A stretch of DNA of 64,000 nt, taken from NCBI RefSeq assembly GCF_013033965.1, contig NZ_WQFE01000008.1, forward strand, positions 160,407 to 224,406, written 5' to 3'. A program made the position numbers and the translations under genes. This DNA is from Ruegeria atlantica (GTDB lineage Bacteria > Pseudomonadota > Alphaproteobacteria > Rhodobacterales > Rhodobacteraceae). The notes beneath the pieces were generated by a model, which was not told the DNA's origin, made no database searches, and saw only the letters and a list, made by a program, of their open reading frames with translations. Below, in pieces: positions 19,548 to 27,996 of the stretch. The number at the start of each line of letters is the position of its first letter. Position 1 is the first letter of the stretch.

Positions 19548-20383
19548 CAGCCTTTCAATGAAGACAGCAAGCTGCCTTGTTGCGTCTCCGGGGCAAGACC
19601 AAGAGACTTAAAGATCCGCCAGTACAGCGCAGTATCGTGGCCAATCACAGGTGCGCCAAGCCGTTCCTCAAGTTCGACTTCATAGTGCACAGGCCGTTGC
19701 GCAATCCCGTCCGAGGCGCGGCGGAAATTGCTCATCCCATTGATCAGATAGGCATCAACATTGGGGGCTTTGTCAGCGGTGTAATCAAAAGACTTCCAGA
19801 TCAGGTCCTCGTCAAAACACCAGATGCAGTCATCGACGGCTTCCTGGCTATCGAACCAACCCTGATCGAAAAAGTTTCCGGCCCAGACCACATCAAATCC
19901 AGCTTCTTTCAGGAATCCAACTGTACCCTGATACCAGCTGTTCCGATGATAGCACGCATTTAGGGCCACTCTTTCCACATTTCGATCACGCAAAGCCTCG
20001 ACCATTGCATAACCCGCCATATGAAATGGGGTTTGGTACTTCTCGCTCAGCATTTCGCAATGCTGACGAATGCCCTCGACGCCCATGTCGCTGGCATGAA
20101 CCCAGTTCGAACCGACCTGCCCGCAAACATCGGCCCCATTGTTCGCCATACATTCAATAAATTCTTCCAGAAGGCCAAAGTTCTTCTTTCTCTGATCCAG
20201 TCGGTGAGCATAGTCAGGGACGTGCAACATACGACCATGTACGCCGACGCTGCGCGGGGCCATACGCAGAAAGTCCGACGGGGCGGCATCAAAGTCATGT
20301 GGTGGGCAGGTGAACCCGACCTGATGTGGGAACAGCTTGTTTCTGGGCTCTGACCAGTGAGCAGGCTTGGTATAAGCGTCCAT
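19547..20383 (-). CDS. Asp/Glu racemase / maleate isomerase-like protein
   Basis: A 278-residue protein resembling the maleate isomerase / arylmalonate decarboxylase branch of the Asp/Glu racemase superfamily: RVALNACYHRNSWYQG in the middle and APVIGHDTALYWRIF near the C-terminus match its conserved blocks. Family members use two cysteines. One candidate Cys is in DVCGQVGSN, but the second block, usually SCTN-like, reads INGMSN here, so the second catalytic Cys seems absent. An altered reaction is therefore possible. The ATG at 20383 follows a good GAGGAG site; the in-frame ATG four codons upstream lacks one. It is coupled to the sulfotransferase-like gene and divergent from a LysR gene. Confidence 0.65.
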   Translation of the reverse strand: MDAYTKPAHWSEPRNKLFPHQVGFTCPPHDFDAAPSDFLRMAPRSVGVHGRMLHVPDYAHRLDQRKKNFGLLEEFIECMANNGADVCGQVGSNWVHASDMGVEGIRQHCEMLSEKYQTPFHMAGYAMVEALRDRNVERVALNACYHRNSWYQGTVGFLKEAGFDVVWAGNFFDQGWFDSQEAVDDCIWCFDEDLIWKSFDYTADKAPNVDAYLINGMSNFRRASDGIAQRPVHYEVELEERLGAPVIGHDTALYWRIFKSLGLAPETQQGSLLSSLKG

Positions 20384-20717
20384 CGCTCTCCTCATCTCGG
20401 TTTAGATGTTCTCTCTTGCTGACTATGCCTTTGGTTGACCGGGCAATCGATTGTTTTTTCGTGTCTGTCTCCGTACCTTTTTATTTGTCCAGAAGGAAAC
20501 GCGCCCTTCCCTCGCTCAACCTTCAAGGTGCGGTGCAAAGCCTGCAGCGGGTGGAAAACCAAGTTTTTGCAAGCGCGCTTACTATTGGGCGATAAGATAT
20601 ACCCACTGCTCACGGTTTATTCACGTTGTTGTAAGCTCAAATGTCCTGGGGTTGAGGCACATTTTGGCGTCGCCTAGTGCTTAGAAGAGGCAGGCGTGCA
20701 GCGAATTCAAGGAACAA
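20384..20717. promoter_or_regulatory. divergent promoter region of racemase-like and LysR genes
   Basis: A 334-base region between divergent genes, the usual place for a LysR regulator to bind and control both itself and its neighbour. I could not identify a convincing T-N11-A operator or -35/-10 pair. Confidence 0.4.
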
Positions 20718-21611
20718 ATGGAACTGAATCAGGTCAAATACTATCTAGCAGTTTGTGAAACATTCAACTTCACCAAAGCGGCCGAGAAGTGCGAGGTTTC
20801 GCAACCCTCGCTGACTCGTGGAATAAAGCGCCTTGAGGAACAGCTTGGCGGTGATCTGTTTCGGAGAGAGCGCGCGCGGACACATCTGACTGAATTGGGG
20901 CAGATGATGTATCCGGTACTCCGAAAATGTTATGAGGGTGCTTTGCAAGCAATGCGCCTCGCCGAAGATTTTTCTCAGGGTGACCGGGCATCAATTCGTA
21001 TCGGTATGACGCGCGCAGTCGAAGTGGACCGGATAGTAGCGGCCATCCAGAAGCTTGTGTCAGGTATTCCGGCAACGGAACTGACCATCATGCGCGATGA
21101 CCGCGACGCCGTGTTTTCAGCGCTAGAGTATGGTGATCTTGACTTTGCTGTTGCGACGGGCTGCGACGGACTTTGGGAACGTTTCGAAACACTAAACATG
21201 TTTGAGGAGCCGGTAGCTGCATTTGTGTCTGCCGGGAACCGGATTTCTGACTTGAACCGTTTCACCCTCGACATGTTGGAGGACGAAGCGCTTCTGCTGG
21301 AGCCATTCAGCGACAATGACAAAAAGCTGCTTACGCTGCTTCATGAAGTGGGCGTTTCTCCGGGAAGGATCCACACCATGACGTCAAGATGCGATACCAT
21401 GAGCTTTCTGCGTGCCGATCTCGGGGTTGCCTTCCTACCCGCTGGAACACCTTGCCCGCCCGAGGTTCGTTCATTACCCGTTGAGGATTTAGACTTCAGT
21501 TGCCTGACGTCCGTGCTTGCAGTGTCAGGTCGACAGCATTCTCCGGCCGGAGCGGCCTTTGCCAAGGTTCTGCGGAAGAACGGGTCCTACCGTTCACCTG
21601 CCATGCTTTAG
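20718..21611 (+). CDS. LysR-family transcriptional regulator
   Basis: A 297-residue regulator. The N-terminal 60 residues form the LysR winged helix-turn-helix (FTKAAEKCEVSQPSLTRGIK); the remainder is the effector-binding domain. An AAGGAAC site precedes the ATG. It is divergent from the racemase-like/sulfotransferase operon, so it most likely controls that operon, as is usual for LysR regulators. The inducer is unknown. Confidence 0.92.
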   Translation: MELNQVKYYLAVCETFNFTKAAEKCEVSQPSLTRGIKRLEEQLGGDLFRRERARTHLTELGQMMYPVLRKCYEGALQAMRLAEDFSQGDRASIRIGMTRAVEVDRIVAAIQKLVSGIPATELTIMRDDRDAVFSALEYGDLDFAVATGCDGLWERFETLNMFEEPVAAFVSAGNRISDLNRFTLDMLEDEALLLEPFSDNDKKLLTLLHEVGVSPGRIHTMTSRCDTMSFLRADLGVAFLPAGTPCPPEVRSLPVEDLDFSCLTSVLAVSGRQHSPAGAAFAKVLRKNGSYRSPAML

Positions 21612-22048
21612 TTTGTCAAAAACAATAGCCAATGCGTATCGAAACCATACACGCTGAAATATTGAACATTAAGCTGTGGCGTCCGATAAGCAATCTTCGA
21701 ACAAAAAAGGAAACTGGGGTGGTAACTGAGGTTGGTTTTGGGCGGCAAATGGCAGGCTCAATGTCGACCTCGTAGCGTGAGAGTGTTTGGGATGGGTATG
21801 AGTAAAGAATGGTTGCTAATAGAAAAGTCACCAAAGCAGGACAGACAGCGCGGAAAGCGTCTGAACCGCTTGGATAGCGCCAATTTCATTGGCGAATGTA
21901 AGTCAGCCGGTTTCCTTCTCGGATAGACTTATAAAAAACGTCAACACGGAAGACGCCTGAACGACGCCAATCACCGGTTGGCAACAGGTGTCATGGATCA
22001 GGTCAGATCCGGACAAGACTGACCAACAGGCAAAAAAGTGGACAAATA
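21612..22048. other. gene-free stretch before autotransporter
   Basis: About 440 bases between two plus-strand genes. Short overlapping frames are present but none has recognisable features. The autotransporter promoter is expected in the right half. No hairpin terminator for the LysR gene was seen. Confidence 0.35.
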
Positions 22049-25000
22049 ATGATTGAAAACCGCAAAGCGCGTCGCCGCTCGATCGCACTCAACCATAAAA
22101 CTGTCAAAAATGGCAGAAAAATGATCACTTCAGCGCTGATCGGTTCAGCCGCCGGTGTCGCTTCACTGGCGATGCCAACTGACGTCCAAGCTCAGGTCGT
22201 TCCTGGCGACCCGCAGTGCACCACCAGCGGAACGACCGTCAGCTGCAGCGGAGACCTGCAAGCTGGAGTTGCGGTCGCAGAACCTGTTGAGACATTGAAT
22301 GTGAACAATGTTGACGCAGAGGGAATTGCCCCGGCAACCGGAGTTGAGGGTATTTCTTTTGTTTCCGAAGCCGGGGATCTTACACTGAACGCGGATACAA
22401 CCGGGTCGGGCGGGATCATTACGTCTGGCAATGGGACCCGCGGGATTATGGTGGATCATCAGGGTCCCAACGGAAATATCAACGTTTCTTCTAATGGTGA
22501 TGTCAACGCGATTGGGGACGGTATTAGACTTAGGACCGACGTCGGTGATGTGACGTTGACGTCAATGGGTGATGTCACATCCATGCAAGACGAAGCGATC
22601 GACATTGATGTCGAGGATGGGAATGTAACTGTCGACTCGGTCGGAAATCTGTCAACCCAGACCGGTATGGGTGAAGAAGCCATAAGGATCGACGTCGATG
22701 GAGATGGCGATGTCACCGTAAGGTCCACGGGCAATATCACTACCAATCAGGACGGTATTGAGGTGGATGTCGATGGAACTGGAGACATCGTCATTGAATC
22801 AACAGGCGATGTTACGGCCAATTCAAATGACGGATTGGATGGCACCACCGAAGACGGCAGCATCTCCATCACTTCGACTGGGACAATACGTGCGAATGAT
22901 AACGGAATCGAAGCTGACGCGGCTGGCAATATTACGATCTCATCGACGGGAGACATCAGCGCAAGAGGAAGCGGAATAGAAACCAATGTTTCTGGCGACA
23001 GCAACGTTGATGGCAATGTTAGGATAAATACCAATGGCGACATTGATGCAATCAATCACGCTCTGAACGTCAATCTAAATGGCACGGGCAATGTCGAGAT
23101 TGCAAACAATGGCAACCTGAGTTCGCGCGCTGAGACAATTTTTGTTCTGTCCAACGGTGACAATGTCACCCTTCAATCCACAGGTGATGTTACGTCAGAA
23201 CGGGCCAGGGGTATTGTCGTGTTTCGCTCCGATGGGGACGGCAACATCGACATCACCCAAACCGGCAACATCGTGGCTGCAGGAACAGGCATCGATGCCC
23301 AGCTCAACCCGGGTGCTGTCGGTAATATTTTGATTACCTCGCAAGGGAATGTCACAACCCAGCAAGACCTTGCGAGCGGCATTCGTGCTGTCCAAAGTGA
23401 ACTCGGGGCAATCGAAGTTAACTCAACCGGTAACCTGTCGACAGCCGGCTCAGAAGCACATGCGATCCGTGCAGAGAATTTGGGGGATGCCGACGGAGAT
23501 ATCAGCATCTCCTCGACCGGCAATATCAACACTACCGGCGATACGTCTGCCGGTATCTTCGCGAACACGGATACCGCGACATCGCGCACGAATGTGCAAG
23601 TCATATCGGTGGGGAACATCACCACACAAGGCGTGGACTCCGACGGGATCCTCGTCAACGAAGAAGGCAGCGGTGCTGTAGCGGTGACCTCGACCGGGGA
23701 TATCACCACCCGCAGCGGAGGCGCAGATGCGATCGAAATCAGAGCCAATGGTGAAGGCAACGCATCGGTCGCCTCGGAAGGGAATCTCGAAACTCAATCA
23801 ACTTCCGCCAGCGGCATCAATGTGACGAAAATCGGTGGTATGGGTGATGTTTCGATCGAAACAACAGGCAACATCCAAACCACTGGTGACACGTCCCACG
23901 GTCTTACTGCCCTCAATCGGAATGGCGGCAACACGACAATCAACTCGACCGGAGTAATTTCGACATCAGGGGCATCCGCAAACGGGATTCGCGTCCAACA
24001 ACAAGGGGGCTCCGGTGATACCACGATCCGGGCGGTGGGTGAAATCAGAACCTCGGGCACAATTGGCAGCGGGATTCTGACCCGGCAAACACAAGCGGTC
24101 GGGAACATTTCCGTTGAAGCGGCGGCAAACATCGAAACGCAGGGCAATCAGGCGCGCGGCATCGATGTCACAACGTTTAACGCAGTCGACGACAGTAGTG
24201 TTGCTGTCGTTGCGACCGGGAACATCGCGACAACTGGGAACGACGCCATAGGAATTCTTATCAGTGACTCGGGAGCTGGCCGCGTTGAGATCAACACCAG
24301 CGGGAATATCTCGACAAGGGGCGAAGCTTCGACCGGGGTCGTTGCTTTTCACGTCGGCGGTGGTAGTACGGCAATCACTTCGGGCAGCGATATTGTCACA
24401 CAGGCAGACAGGGCAAGTGGCATTGCCGGGACGAATTTTGACGGCGAAGGTGACCTGACGATCCAGTCTACTGGAACAATCACCACTGCGGGAAGGTTAG
24501 CCATCGCAATCGGGGCGGCCAAGGAATTGGGTACCGGGAACGTTTCAATTCGCAACACAGGTCAGATTGAAACCACCGGGATCGAAGCTCGCGGGATTTT
24601 TGCATTGCGCAATGGTCTGGGAGATATCGAAGTTACGACGTCGAACACCATTCGTACAGAAGGTGCACAGGCAGATGGAATTTTTGCTGTAGGATCAAGT
24701 ACCGCGCAGATCAGCAATATCTCGGTCTCGTCGATGTCGAATATCTCGACCGGGGGTTCAGGTGCCTCTGGGATCGAAGTCCGGAACTTCAGCGCCGGTA
24801 GTATCGACGTCGTGTCCACGGGTGAAATCGCGACCCGCGGCGATCAGGCAAGCGGGATTGAGGCCTTAAACTCCGGCAGCGGCGACACTGCGATCCGCGT
24901 CAGCAACAGGATTACAGCAGAGGGTGAAAGCGCCGACGGTATCCGCGTAACTGGTTCGGCTACTGATACGTCCACTGTCTCTATCTCTGGTGCAACTGTC

Positions 25001-26716
25001 CAAGGTGGTTCAGGGGAAAGTTCGGCCGTACGCTTTTTCTCGGCTTCGGGCGCGACGAATATTGTAAACACGACGGGTGAGGTTGTCCTTTCCTCGCTGG
25101 GTGGATCTGCTGTGATCGGAGGCGCAGGAAACACCACAATCAACAATTTCGGAACACTGACCACAACAGCCAACGGCGCCATTACGCTGGGCGAAGGTAC
25201 AAATGCTTTCAACAACCAGGCAGGCGGCTCCTTCAACGCTGGTGACGTTGTAAACCTGGGCGCAGGAAACACTCTGACAAATGACGGGATGCTATCTCCG
25301 GGAGGGCGGGGAACGATCGCCACCACGAGCGTGACAGGCCGGCTGGTACAAAGCGAAAGTGGCCGCTTCGCTGTCGACCTTAACCTTGATACAGGTGCCT
25401 CGGACCGTCTGAACGTTTCAGAAACCGCTGCCCTTAACGGCACTGTTGACGTCAACGTATTGAGCGGATCGAACCGCACTCAGCAATTCACGATTTTGTC
25501 TGCCGCGGGCGGCACGACAAATGAGGGCGTGACACTGAATGGATTTACACTCAGCCCAATCCTGCAGGCTGAGCTGCAGTTTCCCAATGCAAATGACGTG
25601 GTCCTGGCGACCAACGTAAATTTCGCCGCCCCTGGTGCCGGGCTGAACGCCAACCAGCGCAGCACCGCCAATGCAATTAATGCGGCCTTTGAAGACGAGG
25701 ACGAGAGCATTGCTCCGGTAACCGGTGCCTTGCTTAATGATGTGTCCAGCGCGGTGGAACTGAAACAGGCGTACGATCAGCTCGGTGCAGAAGGAATTCT
25801 GAGCAGTGAAACGAACGCATTGCTGAACGCCCAGAGCTTCACAAATCAGCTGTTTTCTTGCCAGGTGACCGGCGTGGAATACGCCGCCATCTCGGAAGGC
25901 AGCTGCATCTGGGCACGCCCTCAGACCCGCCAGTTTGATCAGGATAGCACGTCAGACTCTGTGGGTTTCGATAGCCGCACCCACGGTATCAGCATTGGTG
26001 GTCAGCTTGAGTTCCGGCCTGACTGGTTTGCCGGGTTTGCATTGGCATACGAATCCGGCAATGTCGCCTCAACATCCGGCGTTAACAGTGACTTCGACTC
26101 CTATTCAGTTGGTCTGAGCCTGAAACACACATTGGGACGGCTTGTTTTGTCTGGGGCGATCTCGGGCGGTTCGGGCGACTTCGACACGACACGCGCCGTC
26201 ACTTTCGGCGGCCTCAACGCATCAAATACCTCAAATTACGACGTCGATTATCTGTCGGCACAATTGCGGGCCGCGTACTTGATTGAATACAGCGCCGGGT
26301 ACCTCAAACCTATGGTGGATGCGAACCTTACACGTGTGAAGCGCAACGGTTTCACGGAATCCGGGACGTCAGCAACTGCACTGACCGTCGACAGCAACAG
26401 CGAGACCTATTTCTCGCTCAGCCCGGCGCTGGAGTTCGGTCGGGATCGTCAGATCAGCGATACACTTGCGCTGCGTGCATACGGAAAAATCGGGGCGACC
26501 TATTTCAACAATGCGGACACTTCCGTGACAGCCCGGCTCGGTGATGGGCCAGATTTCACCAACTCGGCAGCGTCCGACAAACTGTTCGCCGACGTCGAAG
26601 CAGGCGTGACCTTTTTTGCCAAAGGCGACAGGGCCGTTCAGATCGGCTACCAGGGCCGTTTCTCGGACAGCACGCGCATCAACAGCGCGTTTGTCAAAGG
26701 CAGCATCAAATTCTAA
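22049..26716 (+). CDS. large repetitive autotransporter (type Va)
   Basis: A 1555-residue outer-membrane/surface protein. It begins with an extended signal peptide: basic residues 1-27, hydrophobic ALIGSAAGVASLA, likely cleavage after VQA near residue 49. The passenger (about 50-1230) has more than twenty degenerate repeats of 35-40 residues built on a pattern like STGNITTxGxxAxGI, typical of a beta-helix. The last 270 residues are an autotransporter barrel with alternating beta strands ending in the required C-terminal Phe (VKGSIKF). Two cysteine pairs stand out: one at the passenger N-terminus (PQCTT, SCSG) and one before the barrel (FSCQ, GSCIW). No protease motif was seen, so an adhesin or surface-structure role is likelier than an enzyme. 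It stands alone, with a hairpin after the stop. Confidence 0.92.
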   Translation: MIENRKARRRSIALNHKTVKNGRKMITSALIGSAAGVASLAMPTDVQAQVVPGDPQCTTSGTTVSCSGDLQAGVAVAEPVETLNVNNVDAEGIAPATGVEGISFVSEAGDLTLNADTTGSGGIITSGNGTRGIMVDHQGPNGNINVSSNGDVNAIGDGIRLRTDVGDVTLTSMGDVTSMQDEAIDIDVEDGNVTVDSVGNLSTQTGMGEEAIRIDVDGDGDVTVRSTGNITTNQDGIEVDVDGTGDIVIESTGDVTANSNDGLDGTTEDGSISITSTGTIRANDNGIEADAAGNITISSTGDISARGSGIETNVSGDSNVDGNVRINTNGDIDAINHALNVNLNGTGNVEIANNGNLSSRAETIFVLSNGDNVTLQSTGDVTSERARGIVVFRSDGDGNIDITQTGNIVAAGTGIDAQLNPGAVGNILITSQGNVTTQQDLASGIRAVQSELGAIEVNSTGNLSTAGSEAHAIRAENLGDADGDISISSTGNINTTGDTSAGIFANTDTATSRTNVQVISVGNITTQGVDSDGILVNEEGSGAVAVTSTGDITTRSGGADAIEIRANGEGNASVASEGNLETQSTSASGINVTKIGGMGDVSIETTGNIQTTGDTSHGLTALNRNGGNTTINSTGVISTSGASANGIRVQQQGGSGDTTIRAVGEIRTSGTIGSGILTRQTQAVGNISVEAAANIETQGNQARGIDVTTFNAVDDSSVAVVATGNIATTGNDAIGILISDSGAGRVEINTSGNISTRGEASTGVVAFHVGGGSTAITSGSDIVTQADRASGIAGTNFDGEGDLTIQSTGTITTAGRLAIAIGAAKELGTGNVSIRNTGQIETTGIEARGIFALRNGLGDIEVTTSNTIRTEGAQADGIFAVGSSTAQISNISVSSMSNISTGGSGASGIEVRNFSAGSIDVVSTGEIATRGDQASGIEALNSGSGDTAIRVSNRITAEGESADGIRVTGSATDTSTVSISGATVQGGSGESSAVRFFSASGATNIVNTTGEVVLSSLGGSAVIGGAGNTTINNFGTLTTTANGAITLGEGTNAFNNQAGGSFNAGDVVNLGAGNTLTNDGMLSPGGRGTIATTSVTGRLVQSESGRFAVDLNLDTGASDRLNVSETAALNGTVDVNVLSGSNRTQQFTILSAAGGTTNEGVTLNGFTLSPILQAELQFPNANDVVLATNVNFAAPGAGLNANQRSTANAINAAFEDEDESIAPVTGALLNDVSSAVELKQAYDQLGAEGILSSETNALLNAQSFTNQLFSCQVTGVEYAAISEGSCIWARPQTRQFDQDSTSDSVGFDSRTHGISIGGQLEFRPDWFAGFALAYESGNVASTSGVNSDFDSYSVGLSLKHTLGRLVLSGAISGGSGDFDTTRAVTFGGLNASNTSNYDVDYLSAQLRAAYLIEYSAGYLKPMVDANLTRVKRNGFTESGTSATALTVDSNSETYFSLSPALEFGRDRQISDTLALRAYGKIGATYFNNADTSVTARLGDGPDFTNSAASDKLFADVEAGVTFFAKGDRAVQIGYQGRFSDSTRINSAFVKGSIKF
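22480..25100 (+). repeat. coding repeats of the autotransporter passenger
   Basis: Degenerate in-frame repeats of about 105-120 bases, each encoding a turn pattern such as STGNI, ITTxG and GI. They differ enough at DNA level that they look old rather than freshly duplicated. They are protein-coding repeats, not a CRISPR or satellite array. Confidence 0.75.
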
Positions 26717-26746
26717 ACGAATGAGCTGTTCAAACGAAAAGGTATG

Positions 26747-26776
26747 CGGCAAGGGGAAGGACACTTTCCCTTGCCG
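26747..26776 (+). terminator. hairpin after autotransporter
   Basis: CGGCAAGGG and CCCTTGCCG, with further partial pairing (GAA/TTT) inside, form a strong stem 31 bases after the stop codon. The following T content is weak (TAACATTTG), so it is a plausible but not perfect intrinsic terminator. Confidence 0.6.
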
Positions 26777-26833
26777 TAACATTTGCGCCGTCCGCCAACA
26801 AACATAACGCACAGAATGCGAAAAATCCTGCGT

Positions 26834-27031
26834 TCAGCTCAGGTGATGGACGAACAATTCACCGAATGCTTTGTTCCACGCACAACCCATATGACGGGCC
26901 ATCTTGATGCACACGATGTGGGGGTTGGCAGAGATGGGAATGAGTAGTTCGGAAACACCCGCTACAACCGCATCGCCGAAGTGTCTGATACTCGCGCATT
27001 CGAACCTGCCTGGCAGGCCAATTTCGACTCT
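26834..27031 (-). pseudogene. possible remnant of a minus-strand gene
   Basis: A 65-codon open stretch on the minus strand, without an ATG/GTG/TTG at its beginning, ends in a TGA at 26834-26836. Its translation is coherent and rich in hydrophobic and conserved-looking residues (NPHIVCIKMARHMGCAWNKA), unlike random frames nearby. I do not recognise the family. It may be the 3' remnant of a lost gene. Confidence 0.25.
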
Positions 27032-27333
27032 TCAATTCTGTCCGAAAACCATTGTTATCTGAACGGTATGGCAATGCAGGACGAGGTCGTTTGCAAAGAA
27101 CTTTCAATACTGCAATTTCCCCGCCTTTCCAGTGGCAAGCTTTGGTTTTTTATTTCTGGAACAGACGAACCAGGTTGGATCGACTTATAAAAGAAAACCC
27201 TGTCCGAGCGGTTTTGCCCAGTCGCGTTTTTCTGACCAAAGACGTACATGGCATCATCACGATTGAGGATCACCGCATCGCTCATCTGTGATTGCGTTGC
27301 TGCAAGGGTTTGCGTCACATCCTTCCGTTTTGC
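27032..27333. other. intergenic, nothing recognised
   Basis: About 300 bases between the possible gene remnant and the membrane-protein stop. An 87-codon frame crosses it on the minus strand, but its sequence shows no domain or family features, so I do not call it. Confidence 0.3.
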
Positions 27334-27993
27334 TCAGTGAACGAACAGCAGCGAAATCAAACCCACAAGGATCAGGCTTAGCGCCCAGACCAGATCCAAA
27401 TTGAACCAGCTCTTGGAGAGAAACCGCAGACCCAGCCAATGGTAAACCCCAAAGGCAAGCGAACCGCCAGAAACAGTCATCGCCAGAGTGTGGGCCAATG
27501 CAACAGCAACAGCGATTTGGGCGTGGCCAGTCATCAAATCAGAAGCAGCCGCGTGACCTGAATTGGTTTCAATCGTCTGGCATATGCCAAGGTAAATGGG
27601 CACCAGCATCAAGCCTGCGCCATGTGCCATCGCAGCCAGAAACGACCACAACGCAAGTCGAGATGGCGGAACACGCGCAAGAAACCGAGGATGGCGGCGG
27701 TTGAACAAAAGGTAGACGCCAAGCCCAATCACAAGGCACGCAGCCCCAATCTGGATTTCGCGCTGCCACTCAACGAGAAAAAGAAGCGCGGTAAAGGGAA
27801 AAAGAATGGCCGCCATCGCAAGAAGGTGCCCGGCGGCCAACGCAATCAGCGCTTTTAACAGGCTGTTGCGATTCTTGTCCATTAATGCGGCAGACACTGC
27901 CAAGGGCCAACCCATGCCCGGATTGATCCCGTGGTATATGCCAGAGGCGACTACAGCCCACCACAGGGCTGTTGTCGTGTCTATTCCGTCCAC
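27334..27993 (-). CDS. six-helix membrane protein, NicO/UreH-like
   Basis: A 219-residue integral membrane protein with about six hydrophobic segments. Histidine- and glycine-bearing motifs (IYHGINPGMGWPLAV near residue 18, MAHGAGLML near residue 120) recall the HxxxxG/H patterns of the NicO/UreH/TauE-like metal and sulfur transporter group. Which ion or solute it handles is unknown. It starts with GTG only three bases after the SBP56 stop, so the two are co-transcribed. A link to copper or sulfur handling with SBP56 is inference. Confidence 0.6.
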   Translation of the reverse strand: MDGIDTTTALWWAVVASGIYHGINPGMGWPLAVSAALMDKNRNSLLKALIALAAGHLLAMAAILFPFTALLFLVEWQREIQIGAACLVIGLGVYLLFNRRHPRFLARVPPSRLALWSFLAAMAHGAGLMLVPIYLGICQTIETNSGHAAASDLMTGHAQIAVAVALAHTLAMTVSGGSLAFGVYHWLGLRFLSKSWFNLDLVWALSLILVGLISLLFVH

Positions 27994-27996
27994 GCG

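Noticed and set aside
22480..25100. Regular repeats that might suggest a CRISPR or satellite array
   Set aside because: The repeats are degenerate, keep one open frame throughout and encode a beta-helix pattern; there are no unique spacers or cas genes.
24844..25479. A 211-codon minus-strand frame inside the autotransporter gene
   Set aside because: Shadow of the autotransporter repeats in the reverse frame; no start signal and a biased Val/Pro/Ser composition.
27055..27318. An 87-codon minus-strand frame between the autotransporter and the membrane protein
   Set aside because: No recognisable domain, no good ribosome-binding site, and composition like non-coding sequence.
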